Source of the DNA: Planctomycetota bacterium | GTDB lineage: Bacteria; Planctomycetota; UBA1135; GCA-002686595 | Direction: 5' to 3' | DNA length: 9,535 nt | Assembly: GCA_028823185.1 (NCBI GenBank) | Contig: JAPKBY010000039.1 | Location: 1-9,535 of the forward strand | Notes under the pieces: model-generated | The model's input: only the letters and a program-made list of their open reading frames with translations | Database searches by the model: none | What the model was told of the DNA's origin: nothing | In this document: one piece after another, positions 1-6,645 of the stretch | Layout of the letters: the number at the start of each line of letters is the position of its first letter | Numbering within the stretch: position 1 is the first letter of the stretch | Translations under genes and position numbers: made by a program

Positions 1-191
1 GGAGACATCAACTCTTCGATGTGATCCACCTCCGCTTGAACGACGCGGTAGGCGACCTCTCCATCAGTCCCCAAGGGGATCTGAAGCCGCCAGCTCGTCC
101 CCATCGTCTCCCCGAAGACGGTGAAGTTCTGCTCACCCTCTGCGCAGGCAGCTGCGAGGCAACAGAGGAGAAGAGCGAGGAGCTTATGCAT
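1..191 (-). CDS. apbE: FAD:protein FMN transferase (ApbE), N-terminal part, cut by window edge
   Basis: ApbE transfers FMN from FAD onto a Thr of target proteins, in this context NqrB and NqrC. Only the first 63 codons are visible. The ATG at 191 opens a hydrophobic leader (LLALLLCCLAAAC) with Cys16 as a plausible lipidation site, so the protein is probably an inner-membrane lipoprotein facing the periplasm. The family's N-terminal signature follows at residues 27-36 (GETMGTSWRL), and then a helix ending in EELMS, where ApbE proteins have their first conserved 'D.. .S' region. The gene starts 32 bases after the nqrF stop on the same strand, the usual place for the Nqr flavinylation factor. 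No strong Shine-Dalgarno sequence is seen. The catalytic part lies outside the window. The identification rests on the TMGT motif plus context and is fairly secure. Confidence 0.85.
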   Translation of the reverse strand, partial: MHKLLALLLCCLAAACAEGEQNFTVFGETMGTSWRLQIPLGTDGEVAYRVVQAEVDHIEELMS

Positions 192-223
192 GCGCGCGAT
201 GTTAGCGCATACGAGCTGGCCCC

Positions 224-1495
224 TCAGCCGCCGAAGTCGTCGAGGCGGATATTTTCAGGCTCGACCCCGAGGTCATCGAGCATCTTCAAGACCGCCGAGT
301 TCATCATCGGAGGACCGCAGAGGTAGTACTCGCACTCCTCCGGAGCCGGATGAGCCGAGAGGTAGTTATCTAGGGCGACCTGGTGGATGAAGCCCGTGTA
401 CCCGGTCCAGTTGTCCTCGGGTTGAGGCTCTGAGAGGGCTACGTTCCAGTCGAAGTTCGAAAACTCCTCTGCGAGCTTGTCAAAGTCCTCGGTGTAGAAC
501 ATCTCGCGAGCGCTTCGTGCGCCATACCAATAGGAGACCTTGCGGCTCGTCTTATCCGTCGTGAGCTTACGCATGATGTGGCTGCGCAGCGGAGCCATGC
601 CTGCTCCACCGCCGATGAAGATCATCTCAGCCTTGGACTCTTCGTTGATGTGGAACTCTCCGAAGGGGCCGGAGATGATCACCTTATCGCCCGGCTTGCG
701 GTCGAACATATAGCTTGAGCCTTTGCCCGGCGGCGTCCCCTCTGGAGCACGCGGCGGCGGAGAGGCGATGCGAACATTCAGCATCACTAGGTCCTCGCCC
801 TCTTCCGGATAGTTCGCCATCGAGTAGGCCCGCTCGAGGGTCTCATCATTCGAGGCCTGATAGCGCCAGAGATCAAAACGATCCCAATCACCCCTGTACT
901 CGTCTTGGACCTCATAGCTCTTGTAAGAGCAATCAAAGGGAGGGATCTCGATCTGAACGTAATCACCGGAGGTGAAGTCGATCTTCTCGCCCTTAGGCAA
1001 GCGGACGACGAACTCCTTGATGAAGGTCGCGACGTTCTCATTCGAGACGACCTCGCACTCCCACTTCCGTACATTGAAGACGGACTCAGGGACGCGGATC
1101 TTGAGGTCACCCTTGACCTTGATCTGGCAGGCGAGCCGGCAGCCCTCTTTGGCCATGCCGCGGTTGATGTGCCCCTCTTCAGTCGGGAGCAGCTCTCCTC
1201 CGCCTTCGTCCACATGAACGAGGCACTGGGCGCAGGTGCCGCCTCCACCACAAGCTGAGGGGACGAAGATCTTCTGCTCCGAGAGCGTCGAGAGCAGCGT
1301 GCTTCCAGCAGCGACCTCTAAGGCGCCGCTCTCGTCACCATTGATGACGACCCTAACCTTGCCGCTCGCGACGAGCTTGGACTTAGCGACGAGCAAGATC
1401 ACCACCATCGCGAGGAGCACGACCGTGAACATACCGACCGCGAGGAGGATCGTAGGGTCGGGGGCCTGCTCTTGAATGAACGCGAGGGAGCTCAC
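224..1495 (-). CDS. nqrF: Na+-translocating NADH:quinone reductase subunit F (NADH dehydrogenase subunit)
   Basis: NqrF is the entry point of the Na+-pumping complex: it oxidises NADH with FAD and passes electrons through a [2Fe-2S] cluster. The 423-residue protein is close to the usual length (about 408). It has one N-terminal membrane helix (about residues 15-37) and a plant-type ferredoxin domain with cluster ligands C82, C88, C91 and C123 (pattern C-x5-C-x2-C...C). A ferredoxin-reductase module follows, with the FAD motif RAYSMA at 222-227, the nucleotide-binding GGGAGMAP at 295-302, and CGPPMM at 393-398. It ends in the usual short C-terminus after LDDFGG. Translation starts at GTG (1493-1495), which overlaps the nqrE stop by four bases (GTGA), so it is probably translationally coupled. 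All key residues are present. Confidence 0.97.
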   Translation of the reverse strand: MSSLAFIQEQAPDPTILLAVGMFTVVLLAMVVILLVAKSKLVASGKVRVVINGDESGALEVAAGSTLLSTLSEQKIFVPSACGGGGTCAQCLVHVDEGGGELLPTEEGHINRGMAKEGCRLACQIKVKGDLKIRVPESVFNVRKWECEVVSNENVATFIKEFVVRLPKGEKIDFTSGDYVQIEIPPFDCSYKSYEVQDEYRGDWDRFDLWRYQASNDETLERAYSMANYPEEGEDLVMLNVRIASPPPRAPEGTPPGKGSSYMFDRKPGDKVIISGPFGEFHINEESKAEMIFIGGGAGMAPLRSHIMRKLTTDKTSRKVSYWYGARSAREMFYTEDFDKLAEEFSNFDWNVALSEPQPEDNWTGYTGFIHQVALDNYLSAHPAPEECEYYLCGPPMMNSAVLKMLDDLGVEPENIRLDDFGG

Positions 1496-2106
1496 AGCTG
1501 GATGCCCCCAAAGATCTGAAAGCCGAGCGCCATCAAGCCAGTGACGATGAAGGTGATCCCGAGCCCGCGCAGCGCAGGCGGGACGTTCGAGTACTTCATG
1601 CGCTCACGGATCGCAGCGAGGGCGACGATCGCCATCCACCAGCCGATCCCGGAGCCGACGCCATAGACGGTCGACTCAGCGAGGTTGTATTCGCGCTGCA
1701 CCATGAAGAGCGAGGCGCCGAGGATCGCGCAGTTCACCGCGATCAGCGGGAGAAAGACGCCCAAGGCCGCGTAGAGGCTCGGTGAGAACTTATCGATGGC
1801 CATCTCGACGATCTGAACCACCGCGGCGATGGTCCCGATGTAGAGGATGAAGCCAAGGAAGGAGAGGTCGACGTTCTCTGCCCCCTCGATCCCGACCCAG
1901 GTCATCGCGCCAGGCTTAAGGAGGTAGGTGTAGACGAGGTTGTTGATCGGGCAGGTGATCCCGAGCACGAAGATCACGGCCAGGCCGAGGCCCATCGCGG
2001 TCTCCACCTTCTTGGACACTGCCAAGAAGGAGCACATGCCGAGGAAGAAGGCGAGCGCCATGTTCTCGACGAAGATCGACTTGAGCGCGAGGTTGACGAG
2101 ATCCAT
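1492..2106 (-). CDS. nqrE: Na+-translocating NADH:quinone reductase subunit E
   Basis: NqrE is a small integral membrane subunit that, with NqrD, forms the pseudo-symmetric core of the Nqr pump and its intramembrane iron-sulfur centre. The product has 204 residues, about six hydrophobic helices, and opens with a family-typical N-terminus (SIFVENMALAFFLGMCSFLA). Two membrane-embedded cysteines, C25 and C126, correspond to the pair that ligates the iron with the NqrD cysteines in the Vibrio enzyme. The start ATG at 2106 is preceded by a strong GAGGAGG about nine bases upstream. The stop overlaps the nqrF start by four bases. It resembles RnfE/RnfA, but the neighbouring nqrA and nqrF settle the assignment to Nqr. 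Confidence 0.97.
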   Translation of the reverse strand: MDLVNLALKSIFVENMALAFFLGMCSFLAVSKKVETAMGLGLAVIFVLGITCPINNLVYTYLLKPGAMTWVGIEGAENVDLSFLGFILYIGTIAAVVQIVEMAIDKFSPSLYAALGVFLPLIAVNCAILGASLFMVQREYNLAESTVYGVGSGIGWWMAIVALAAIRERMKYSNVPPALRGLGITFIVTGLMALGFQIFGGIQL

Positions 2107-2109
2107 AGC

Positions 2110-2733
2110 TCAGGCCTCCTCGTTCATGTCAGGCGTCAAGGTGCGCTGCACCCAGATGATCATTCCGATGATGAAGAAGGCGCTCGGAGAGAGCACCATC
2201 AAGCCATTGGGCACATACCAGCCGCCCTCTGCTGTGGTCGCGAAGACCGTCCGACCGAGGATCTCTCCTGATCCGAGCAGCTCTCTAAAGAGCCCCACGA
2301 CGATGAGGATCCATGAGTATCCGATCGCGTTCGAGAGGCCATCGAGCGCTGACTTGCCCGGCGGGTTCGCCATAGCGAAGGCCTCAGCGCGCCCCATCAC
2401 GATGCAGTTCGTGATGATCAAGCCGACGAAGACCGTGAGCTCTTTCGAGACATCGTAGAAGTAGGCCTGGAGGATCTGATCAGCGACGATCACGAGCGAG
2501 GCGATGATCGAGAGCTGTGTGATGATTCGAACGCTGCCCGGGATCTTGTTCCGGAGAACGGAGATCGAGAAGTTCGAGAGCACGAGCACGAAGGTGAGCG
2601 CCGCGCTCATCACGAGCGAGGTCTCGACCTTTGTGGTCACAGCCAAGGCAGAGCAGATGCCGAGCACCTGCAAGGTGATCGGGTTCTTTACGTGGAGCGG
2701 GTCTACGAGGATCGCCTTCGTCGCCTTATTCAT
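2110..2733 (-). CDS. nqrD: Na+-translocating NADH:quinone reductase subunit D
   Basis: NqrD is an integral membrane subunit of the Nqr pump and the paralogue and partner of NqrE. The product has 207 residues and about six membrane helices. Its signatures are DPLHVKNPITLQVLGICSALAV near the N-terminus (residues 11-32, here given as a region), the cytoplasmic loop RAEAFAMANPPGKSALDG at 115-132, and a short polar C-terminus. C27 and C110 match the conserved cysteines that share an intramembrane iron centre with NqrE. Its ATG overlaps the last base of the nqrC stop (TGATG arrangement), and three bases separate it from nqrE. A GAGGT lies about nine bases ahead of the start, inside the end of nqrC. 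Nothing is missing. Confidence 0.97.
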   Translation of the reverse strand: MNKATKAILVDPLHVKNPITLQVLGICSALAVTTKVETSLVMSAALTFVLVLSNFSISVLRNKIPGSVRIITQLSIIASLVIVADQILQAYFYDVSKELTVFVGLIITNCIVMGRAEAFAMANPPGKSALDGLSNAIGYSWILIVVGLFRELLGSGEILGRTVFATTAEGGWYVPNGLMVLSPSAFFIIGMIIWVQRTLTPDMNEEA

Positions 2734-3497
2734 CAGAGCGCACCTCGCTGCTTCGCCAAGAACGGGCCATAGCCGTGCTCGCCCAACCAGAGCTTGAGCA
2801 TATTGTTGACCCCGCGCGTCGTGATCGTCGCCCCGCTCAGGCCGTCCACTTGGCGGTCCTTATCCTTTGCCTTGCCCTTGATGACCTCGATGAGGACATC
2901 ACCGTCGGCGTTGAGCGCGCGCTTACCGGGCCACTGAGCTTTCCATCTGGGGTTGTCCACCTCACCACCGAGACCAGGCGTCTCTTTGTGCGAGTAATAG
3001 GTGATCCCGCGTACTTCTAAGGTGTCAGGCGAGAGCGCGATATAACCGAGCAGGGTCGACCAGAGCCCGTTTCCAGAGATCTCTAAGACGAGGCACTCAT
3101 GCCCCTCTACTTGGATTCGATAAGCCCTGAGTTCATTAGCGAGGCGCTTGACCCCGGTCGCCTTAGCGTGAACTTCGGGAGCATCGCTACCCCCGGCAGT
3201 GGTCTTGGCTGCGCTGCGTGAATCCACGTCAGCATCGGCCCCTTCGATGATCTCTCCGCTCACGCGGTTCACAATGAGGATCTCGATCTCCTCAAAGTAG
3301 GCGTCGATCTCTTCGCTCTCTAGTTTCTCACCAGCTGCCAGGAGGCCCGCGACCTGCAGGACCTGTGATTTCTGATCGGCTGCAGCGTTCTCTATCTGCT
3401 TCTCACGCACGTTGACGTGCACAGTAGAGACCACCAGCGAAGACACTAGGCACAGCGCCAGCGAGAAGCCGAGGATGTATTTATTACTAAACTCCAA
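2733..3497 (-). CDS. nqrC: Na+-translocating NADH:quinone reductase subunit C (covalent FMN subunit)
   Basis: NqrC carries a covalently bound FMN on the periplasmic side of the Nqr complex. The 254-residue product is close to the usual length. It has one N-terminal membrane helix (about residues 6-27) followed by a soluble FMN-binding domain. The flavinylation motif DGLSGAT spans 218-224, so T224 is the expected FMN attachment site, matching the position known in Vibrio (T225). GLGGEVDNPRWKAQWPGK at 175-192 is another family signature. A low-complexity Ala/Asp/Ser-rich stretch around residues 86-107 looks like a flexible insertion. The start is TTG (3495-3497), supported by GGAGG eight bases upstream; it lies inside nqrB, which it overlaps by 11 bases. 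ApbE, encoded downstream, is the likely flavin transferase. Confidence 0.96.
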   Translation of the reverse strand: MEFSNKYILGFSLALCLVSSLVVSTVHVNVREKQIENAAADQKSQVLQVAGLLAAGEKLESEEIDAYFEEIEILIVNRVSGEIIEGADADVDSRSAAKTTAGGSDAPEVHAKATGVKRLANELRAYRIQVEGHECLVLEISGNGLWSTLLGYIALSPDTLEVRGITYYSHKETPGLGGEVDNPRWKAQWPGKRALNADGDVLIEVIKGKAKDKDRQVDGLSGATITTRGVNNMLKLWLGEHGYGPFLAKQRGAL

Positions 3498-4686
3498 GGC
3501 GAGCCTCCCTGCGACGAATGTTCGCTTTGACGACGTAGTAATCGATCGTCGGCGCGAAGACGTTCATGAAGATGATCGCCAGCATCACCCCTTCGGGATA
3601 TGCGGGGTTGATGACGCGCACGATGGGAGTCAAGGCGCCGATGAGGAAGCCATAGATCCAGCGGCCTCTGTCAGTCTGCGCTGCTGAGACAGGATCCGTC
3701 GCCATGAAGACCGTGCCGAAGGCGAAGCCACCTAAGACGAGGTGCCACTCCGGCCCCATGGCGAGGAAGCCTTGAATAGCCTCCGTAGAGCCTCCCGCTG
3801 AGAGCGCGTTCATGAGCAAGGTCATGGCGGTCAATCCGAGCACGCAAGAGGTCATGATCCGCCAGCTCCCGACCTTGGTGAAGATCAGGAAGGCTGCGCC
3901 TAGGAGGCAGCAGAAGGCGGAGGTCTCCCCCATCGATCCCGGGACAAGGCCCCAGAAGTAATCTGACCAGGAGTAGCCGAGCTGAGCCACATCTCCATGG
4001 CCAACGAGCTCGCCGAGCGCGGTCGCACCTGTCACTCCGTCAACGGCCCCACCTTCCGGGAGGATGCGCCAGACGCTCCCAGACATATAAGAGGGATAGG
4101 CGAAGAAGAGGAAGATGCGTCCCGTCAGGGCCGGGTTGAGGACGTTCATCCCCGTTCCGCCGAAGACCTCTTTGCCGATGACTACGCCAAAGGCGATCCC
4201 GACACCCACCATCCAGAGCGGCATGTCCGGCGGAAGGATGAGCGGGAAGAGCATGCTCGTGACGAGGAAGCCTTCGTTGATCTCGTGCTTGCGCACCGTC
4301 GCAAAGATCGCCTCAAAGAGCCCGCCCACTGCGATGGTCACGGCGTAGACCGGGAGGAAAGCCAAGGCACCGAGCCCGAGCGCTGTCTGCCATGAAGCTT
4401 TCAGTCCCGCAGCGAAGGCGACTGAGTGCGCAGAGTCAGCAGCCATCTGCTGCCAGCCCGTGTTCACCATCGCCCAGATCGTGCACGGGAGCAGCGCGAT
4501 GACGACCGTCACCATCAGGCGCTTGATGTCCATTCCATCACGGACATGGACAGCGCCTTGGGCGCGCTTACCGGGCGTAAAGAGGAAGCTGTCAGCTGCT
4601 TCGTACAGCGGGTAAAGCTTCGCGTACTTGCCGCCCTCTTCAAAGAGCGGTGCGATCTTGTCGAGGAGTTTGCGGAGGGGAGCCAT
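3487..4686 (-). CDS. nqrB: Na+-translocating NADH:quinone reductase subunit B (covalent FMN and riboflavin subunit)
   Basis: NqrB is the largest membrane subunit of the Nqr pump. It carries a covalent FMN and, in characterised enzymes, riboflavin, and is thought to form the Na+ channel. The 399-residue product has about ten hydrophobic segments. Family signatures are KHEINEGF at 133-140, GTGMNVLNPALTGR at 177-190, the flavinylation motif DGVTGAT at 216-222 (FMN expected on T222), and FMATDPVSAAQT around 338-349. The ATG at 4686 lies two bases after the nqrA stop and uses a GGAAGG in the end of nqrA as its ribosome binding site. The stop lies inside the start of nqrC. RnfD is a homologue, but the cytoplasmic N-terminal extension and the presence of nqrA favour NqrB. 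Confidence 0.97.
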   Translation of the reverse strand: MAPLRKLLDKIAPLFEEGGKYAKLYPLYEAADSFLFTPGKRAQGAVHVRDGMDIKRLMVTVVIALLPCTIWAMVNTGWQQMAADSAHSVAFAAGLKASWQTALGLGALAFLPVYAVTIAVGGLFEAIFATVRKHEINEGFLVTSMLFPLILPPDMPLWMVGVGIAFGVVIGKEVFGGTGMNVLNPALTGRIFLFFAYPSYMSGSVWRILPEGGAVDGVTGATALGELVGHGDVAQLGYSWSDYFWGLVPGSMGETSAFCCLLGAAFLIFTKVGSWRIMTSCVLGLTAMTLLMNALSAGGSTEAIQGFLAMGPEWHLVLGGFAFGTVFMATDPVSAAQTDRGRWIYGFLIGALTPIVRVINPAYPEGVMLAIIFMNVFAPTIDYYVVKANIRRREARLGV

Positions 4687-4688
4687 AA

Positions 4689-6029
4689 TTAGCCTTCCAC
4701 CTCGATGCGCGTGAGCATGTCACGCAGGAGTCCAGTGATGTTCGTCTTCGAGGGGCAGACGTATTCGCAGAGCGCGACGTCTTCCTCTGCCAGCTCCATG
4801 ACGCCGAGCTTCTCCGCTGTCTCGAGGTCGCCACTGGCGAGCGCCTTGACGAGCTGAGTCGCCATGATGTCCATCGGCATGACGCGCTCATAGGTCCCAG
4901 TCGGGACGATGGCGCGGTCGCTGCCGTTCAGGTCTGTGTCAAAGAGAAGCTCCCTGTTGAAGAGCTTGTCCAAGATCGCGTTCGAGACGCTGTGACGGCC
5001 AGCGAAGGGGAAGGCCCACGCGAGGAATTTACGCTCTGTCGTGTCCTCTAGGATCGTCACCTGATTGGCGTAGCGGCCCAGAAAACCCTCCTCAGCGACC
5101 GCTGCGCGGCCTCCGAGGACGGAGCCGACGATCACGCGCGGCTGCTTCGCGCTGGGGCTGCAAGCGATCTCATCGAGCGCTGCGCCGCGGCGAGTGCGGA
5201 CGAGGACCGACTCTGCTGAGCCGGGTCCAGAGATGCCGACGACGCGCGTCGTCGGGAGTGACTTCGTCCGAAAGAGCTGACCGATGTCAGCGAGGTCTTG
5301 ATAGCCGATGTGCCAAACGAATCGAGCAGCTCCAACAGGACGCAGCGCGTTGATGTGCACTCCCGCATTTCCTGCCGGGTGTTTCCCTGCGAAGGCCTGA
5401 TGTTGGACGCCCTCTGTGAGGAAGCTCGACCAATCTTCTCCAGCGAGCGTGCAGACATAGACTGCGCCCTCCGTGAGTGATCGCAAGACCCGCAGGCCTG
5501 CGCTGAAGTCCGCCTCGCGCCCGGCCAAGACATCAAGAGGTGCAGGCGCCTGGGGATGTGTATCTGATGCCGTAACAAAGATCGCGTCGGGCGTCTCATC
5601 GGAGCGAGCGACCCGGTCAAAGGGTCGACGGCGTAGTGACGGCCAGAGCCCTGAGGCGAGCAATGCAGCGCGGACCTTTCCCTTGTCTGCGCTGTCGAGC
5701 TCCGGAATGTCCAAGCTCACTTGATCATTAGCTCCAGAGGCTTGCACCTGAACCGAGAGGACCTTCCTCCTAGCACCACGCACAACAGCGAGCACATGGC
5801 CGGCGGCCGGGGAGGTGAAGAGCGCTGCCTCGTCTCGGCGATCGCAATAAAGAGGCGTGCCGATCTTCACAGCCTGCCCATCTTCCACGAGCATCTTCGT
5901 CTTCATGCCGTGGCTTTCTCCGGGCAACATCCCCACGGTCCCGGTCCCCATGCGGTCCACGAACGGCCCCTTGGGGGTCGCTCCAGGAAGCGGCAGGTTG
6001 AGCCCGCGTCGGATACGTAGAGTGGACAT
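4689..6029 (-). CDS. nqrA: Na+-translocating NADH:quinone reductase subunit A
   Basis: NqrA is the soluble cytoplasmic subunit of the Nqr complex and binds quinone in the characterised enzymes. From the ATG at 6029 the product has 446 residues and begins STLRIRRGLNLPLPG, where NqrA proteins normally begin (IKIKRGLDLPI-like); the Vibrio protein is also 446 residues. Further signatures are the central HPAGNAGVHINALRPV, the segment VWHIGYQDLADIGQLF, and the C-terminal CEYVCPSKTNITGLLRD. The same frame stays open upstream to an ATG at 6077 and a TTG at 6086, giving 16-19 extra residues. None of the three starts has a convincing Shine-Dalgarno sequence, so the start was chosen on family alignment and is the least certain part. 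It is the first gene of the nqr operon. Confidence 0.95.
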   Translation of the reverse strand: MSTLRIRRGLNLPLPGATPKGPFVDRMGTGTVGMLPGESHGMKTKMLVEDGQAVKIGTPLYCDRRDEAALFTSPAAGHVLAVVRGARRKVLSVQVQASGANDQVSLDIPELDSADKGKVRAALLASGLWPSLRRRPFDRVARSDETPDAIFVTASDTHPQAPAPLDVLAGREADFSAGLRVLRSLTEGAVYVCTLAGEDWSSFLTEGVQHQAFAGKHPAGNAGVHINALRPVGAARFVWHIGYQDLADIGQLFRTKSLPTTRVVGISGPGSAESVLVRTRRGAALDEIACSPSAKQPRVIVGSVLGGRAAVAEEGFLGRYANQVTILEDTTERKFLAWAFPFAGRHSVSNAILDKLFNRELLFDTDLNGSDRAIVPTGTYERVMPMDIMATQLVKALASGDLETAEKLGVMELAEEDVALCEYVCPSKTNITGLLRDMLTRIEVEG

Positions 6030-6122
6030 GTGCTTGAGAGTTGGGCTGCCGTCGAGGGAGAGTTTTGAGCCCGTCATTTCGCCCAAAGCTGGTCACTGCA
6101 CACGCATCCATACGCGCCGCAG

Positions 6123-6200
6123 ATCGTCATCTAAGAGTCCTCCGAACCTAGCCCTATAACGAAGGCCGAAATTCTAGTGATTAGCTCGCTAGATGACGAT
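6123..6200. repeat. Perfect 11-bp inverted repeat in the nqrA upstream region
   Basis: ATCGTCATCTA at 6123-6133 is exactly the reverse complement of TAGATGACGAT at 6190-6200, with a 56-base spacer. The arms flank the AT-rich part and the TTATAG box. An 11-bp match is unlikely by chance within some 260 bases. It may be a pair of operator sites for a regulator that loops DNA, or the stem of a leader RNA. I do not recognise it as a known operator. Confidence 0.5.
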
Positions 6201-6271
6201 GCTTGGGACCCCTTTAATTAAGGCCTAAATCTCCCCCCTCTCATCTCAGCCTTTCATTGGCGCGGGAGCAG

Positions 6272-6286
6272 ATCCTGGGGCAGGAT
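6272..6286 (+). promoter_or_regulatory. Hairpin over the ribosome binding site of the selenoprotein gene
   Basis: ATCCTG-GGG-CAGGAT is a perfect 6-bp inverted repeat with a three-base loop. Its right arm contains the AGGA (6282-6285) that is the best Shine-Dalgarno match for the GTG at 6293, seven bases further on. If it folds in the mRNA it would hide the ribosome binding site and lower initiation. The pairing is seen in the sequence; its regulatory role is inferred. Confidence 0.4.
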
Positions 6287-6292
6287 AGAAGT

Positions 6293-6637
6293 GTGAACGA
6301 CTCCACTACCGTCCTATTCCAAGGCGCAGCCGATGAAGCGCGCCGTATTGAGAGCCTTCTAGGGCGTCATGGGATCAAATCTCAGCTCAGTCAGCCCCCT
6401 GGGGGCTGTGGAACGGGCTGAAGCCCCAAACTCTCGCTCGCGGTCGCGAGCGTAGATGTGGCTGCTGCCGCACAGCTCCTCTCCCTCGAATGGGGAGGTG
6501 AATTCACCCCAGAGGTCCTGGAGCTAGCTGGGACAGCTATTGACCTAGAGGCCGAAACAGCTCTCTGCCCTGCCTGTGGGGACGCTCTTCAGCCTGCAGT
6601 TGGCCGCTGCCCTGGTTGTGGCTTAAGGCTCTTCTGA
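6293..6637 (+). CDS. Probable selenoprotein: DUF2007-like domain with Cys-x3-Sec motif and C-terminal zinc ribbon
   Basis: This 114-codon frame starts at GTG 6293 (AGGA seven bases upstream) and ends at TGA 6635-6637, with an in-frame TGA at 6419-6421 (codon 43). Residues 5-34 (TVLFQGAADEARRIESLLGR and following HGIKSQL) have the look of DUF2007, a small ferredoxin-like fold annotated as putative signal transducer: a beta strand, an amphipathic helix, then 'GI'. The next strand after the TGA (SPKLSLAVASVDVAAAAQLL) completes that pattern, so the domain only makes sense if TGA is read through. The TGA lies in GGCGTG-U, giving a C39-x3-U43 motif that suggests a redox or metal-binding site. The C-terminus is a zinc ribbon with C92, C95, C106 and C109 (CPAC...CPGC). 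A SECIS-like hairpin follows the TGA. Alternatives are a Cys-to-stop mutation or sequencing error, but the hairpin argues against both. The cellular role is unknown; the protein has no signal peptide and is probably cytoplasmic. Confidence 0.8.
6419..6463 (+). promoter_or_regulatory. Bacterial SECIS element directing selenocysteine insertion at UGA 6419-6421
   Basis: Thirteen bases after the UGA, CGCTCGC (6435-6441) pairs perfectly with GCGAGCG (6446-6452), closing a GGUC loop (6442-6445). In E. coli fdhF, SelB binds a hairpin whose loop also contains GGUC, 19-22 bases after the UGA; here the loop lies 21-24 bases after. The helix can be extended downward by UCU/AGA (6432-6434 with 6454-6456) past a single unpaired U6453, and again by AGCC/GGCU (6422-6425 with 6460-6463), so the UGA sits at the base of the structure. 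The unpaired U is on the 3' side, whereas in fdhF the important bulged U is on the 5' side. The match in loop sequence and distance is seen directly; SelB binding is inferred. Confidence 0.8.
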
Positions 6638-6641
6638 GCCT
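6626..6641. terminator. Possible bidirectional terminator hairpin between convergent genes
   Basis: AGGCTC-TTCT-GAGCCT is a perfect 6-bp hairpin across the end of the selenoprotein gene, which converges on the PilZ gene with only eight bases between their stop codons. No run of T follows on either strand, so it would be at best a weak intrinsic terminator. Confidence 0.25.
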
Positions 6642-6645
6642 CAGC

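Larger units (their letters stand above)
6030..6292. promoter_or_regulatory. Divergent intergenic region between nqrA and the selenoprotein gene
   Basis: These 263 bases separate two genes that point away from each other, so promoters for both the nqr operon (leftward) and the small selenoprotein gene (rightward) should lie here. The region is AT-richer than its surroundings around 6150-6235, including a TTAATTAA at about 6214-6221. A TTATAG on the minus strand (6154-6159) could serve as a -10 box for nqr, but I find no good -35 partner. No gene is seen in it apart from the possible 5' extension of nqrA up to 6086. The promoter assignment follows from geometry and base composition only. Confidence 0.45.

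Noticed and set aside
787..1251. Minus-strand frame of 154 codons within nqrF, and a similar one at 5132-5620 within nqrA
   Set aside because: Both are Ser/Arg-rich out-of-frame shadows of strongly conserved genes.
6293..6421. The small gene as a 42-residue protein ending at the first TGA, or as a pseudogene
   Set aside because: The coding pattern continues unchanged after the TGA to a zinc ribbon with all four cysteines, and a SECIS-like hairpin lies at the right distance. Decay would not produce that.
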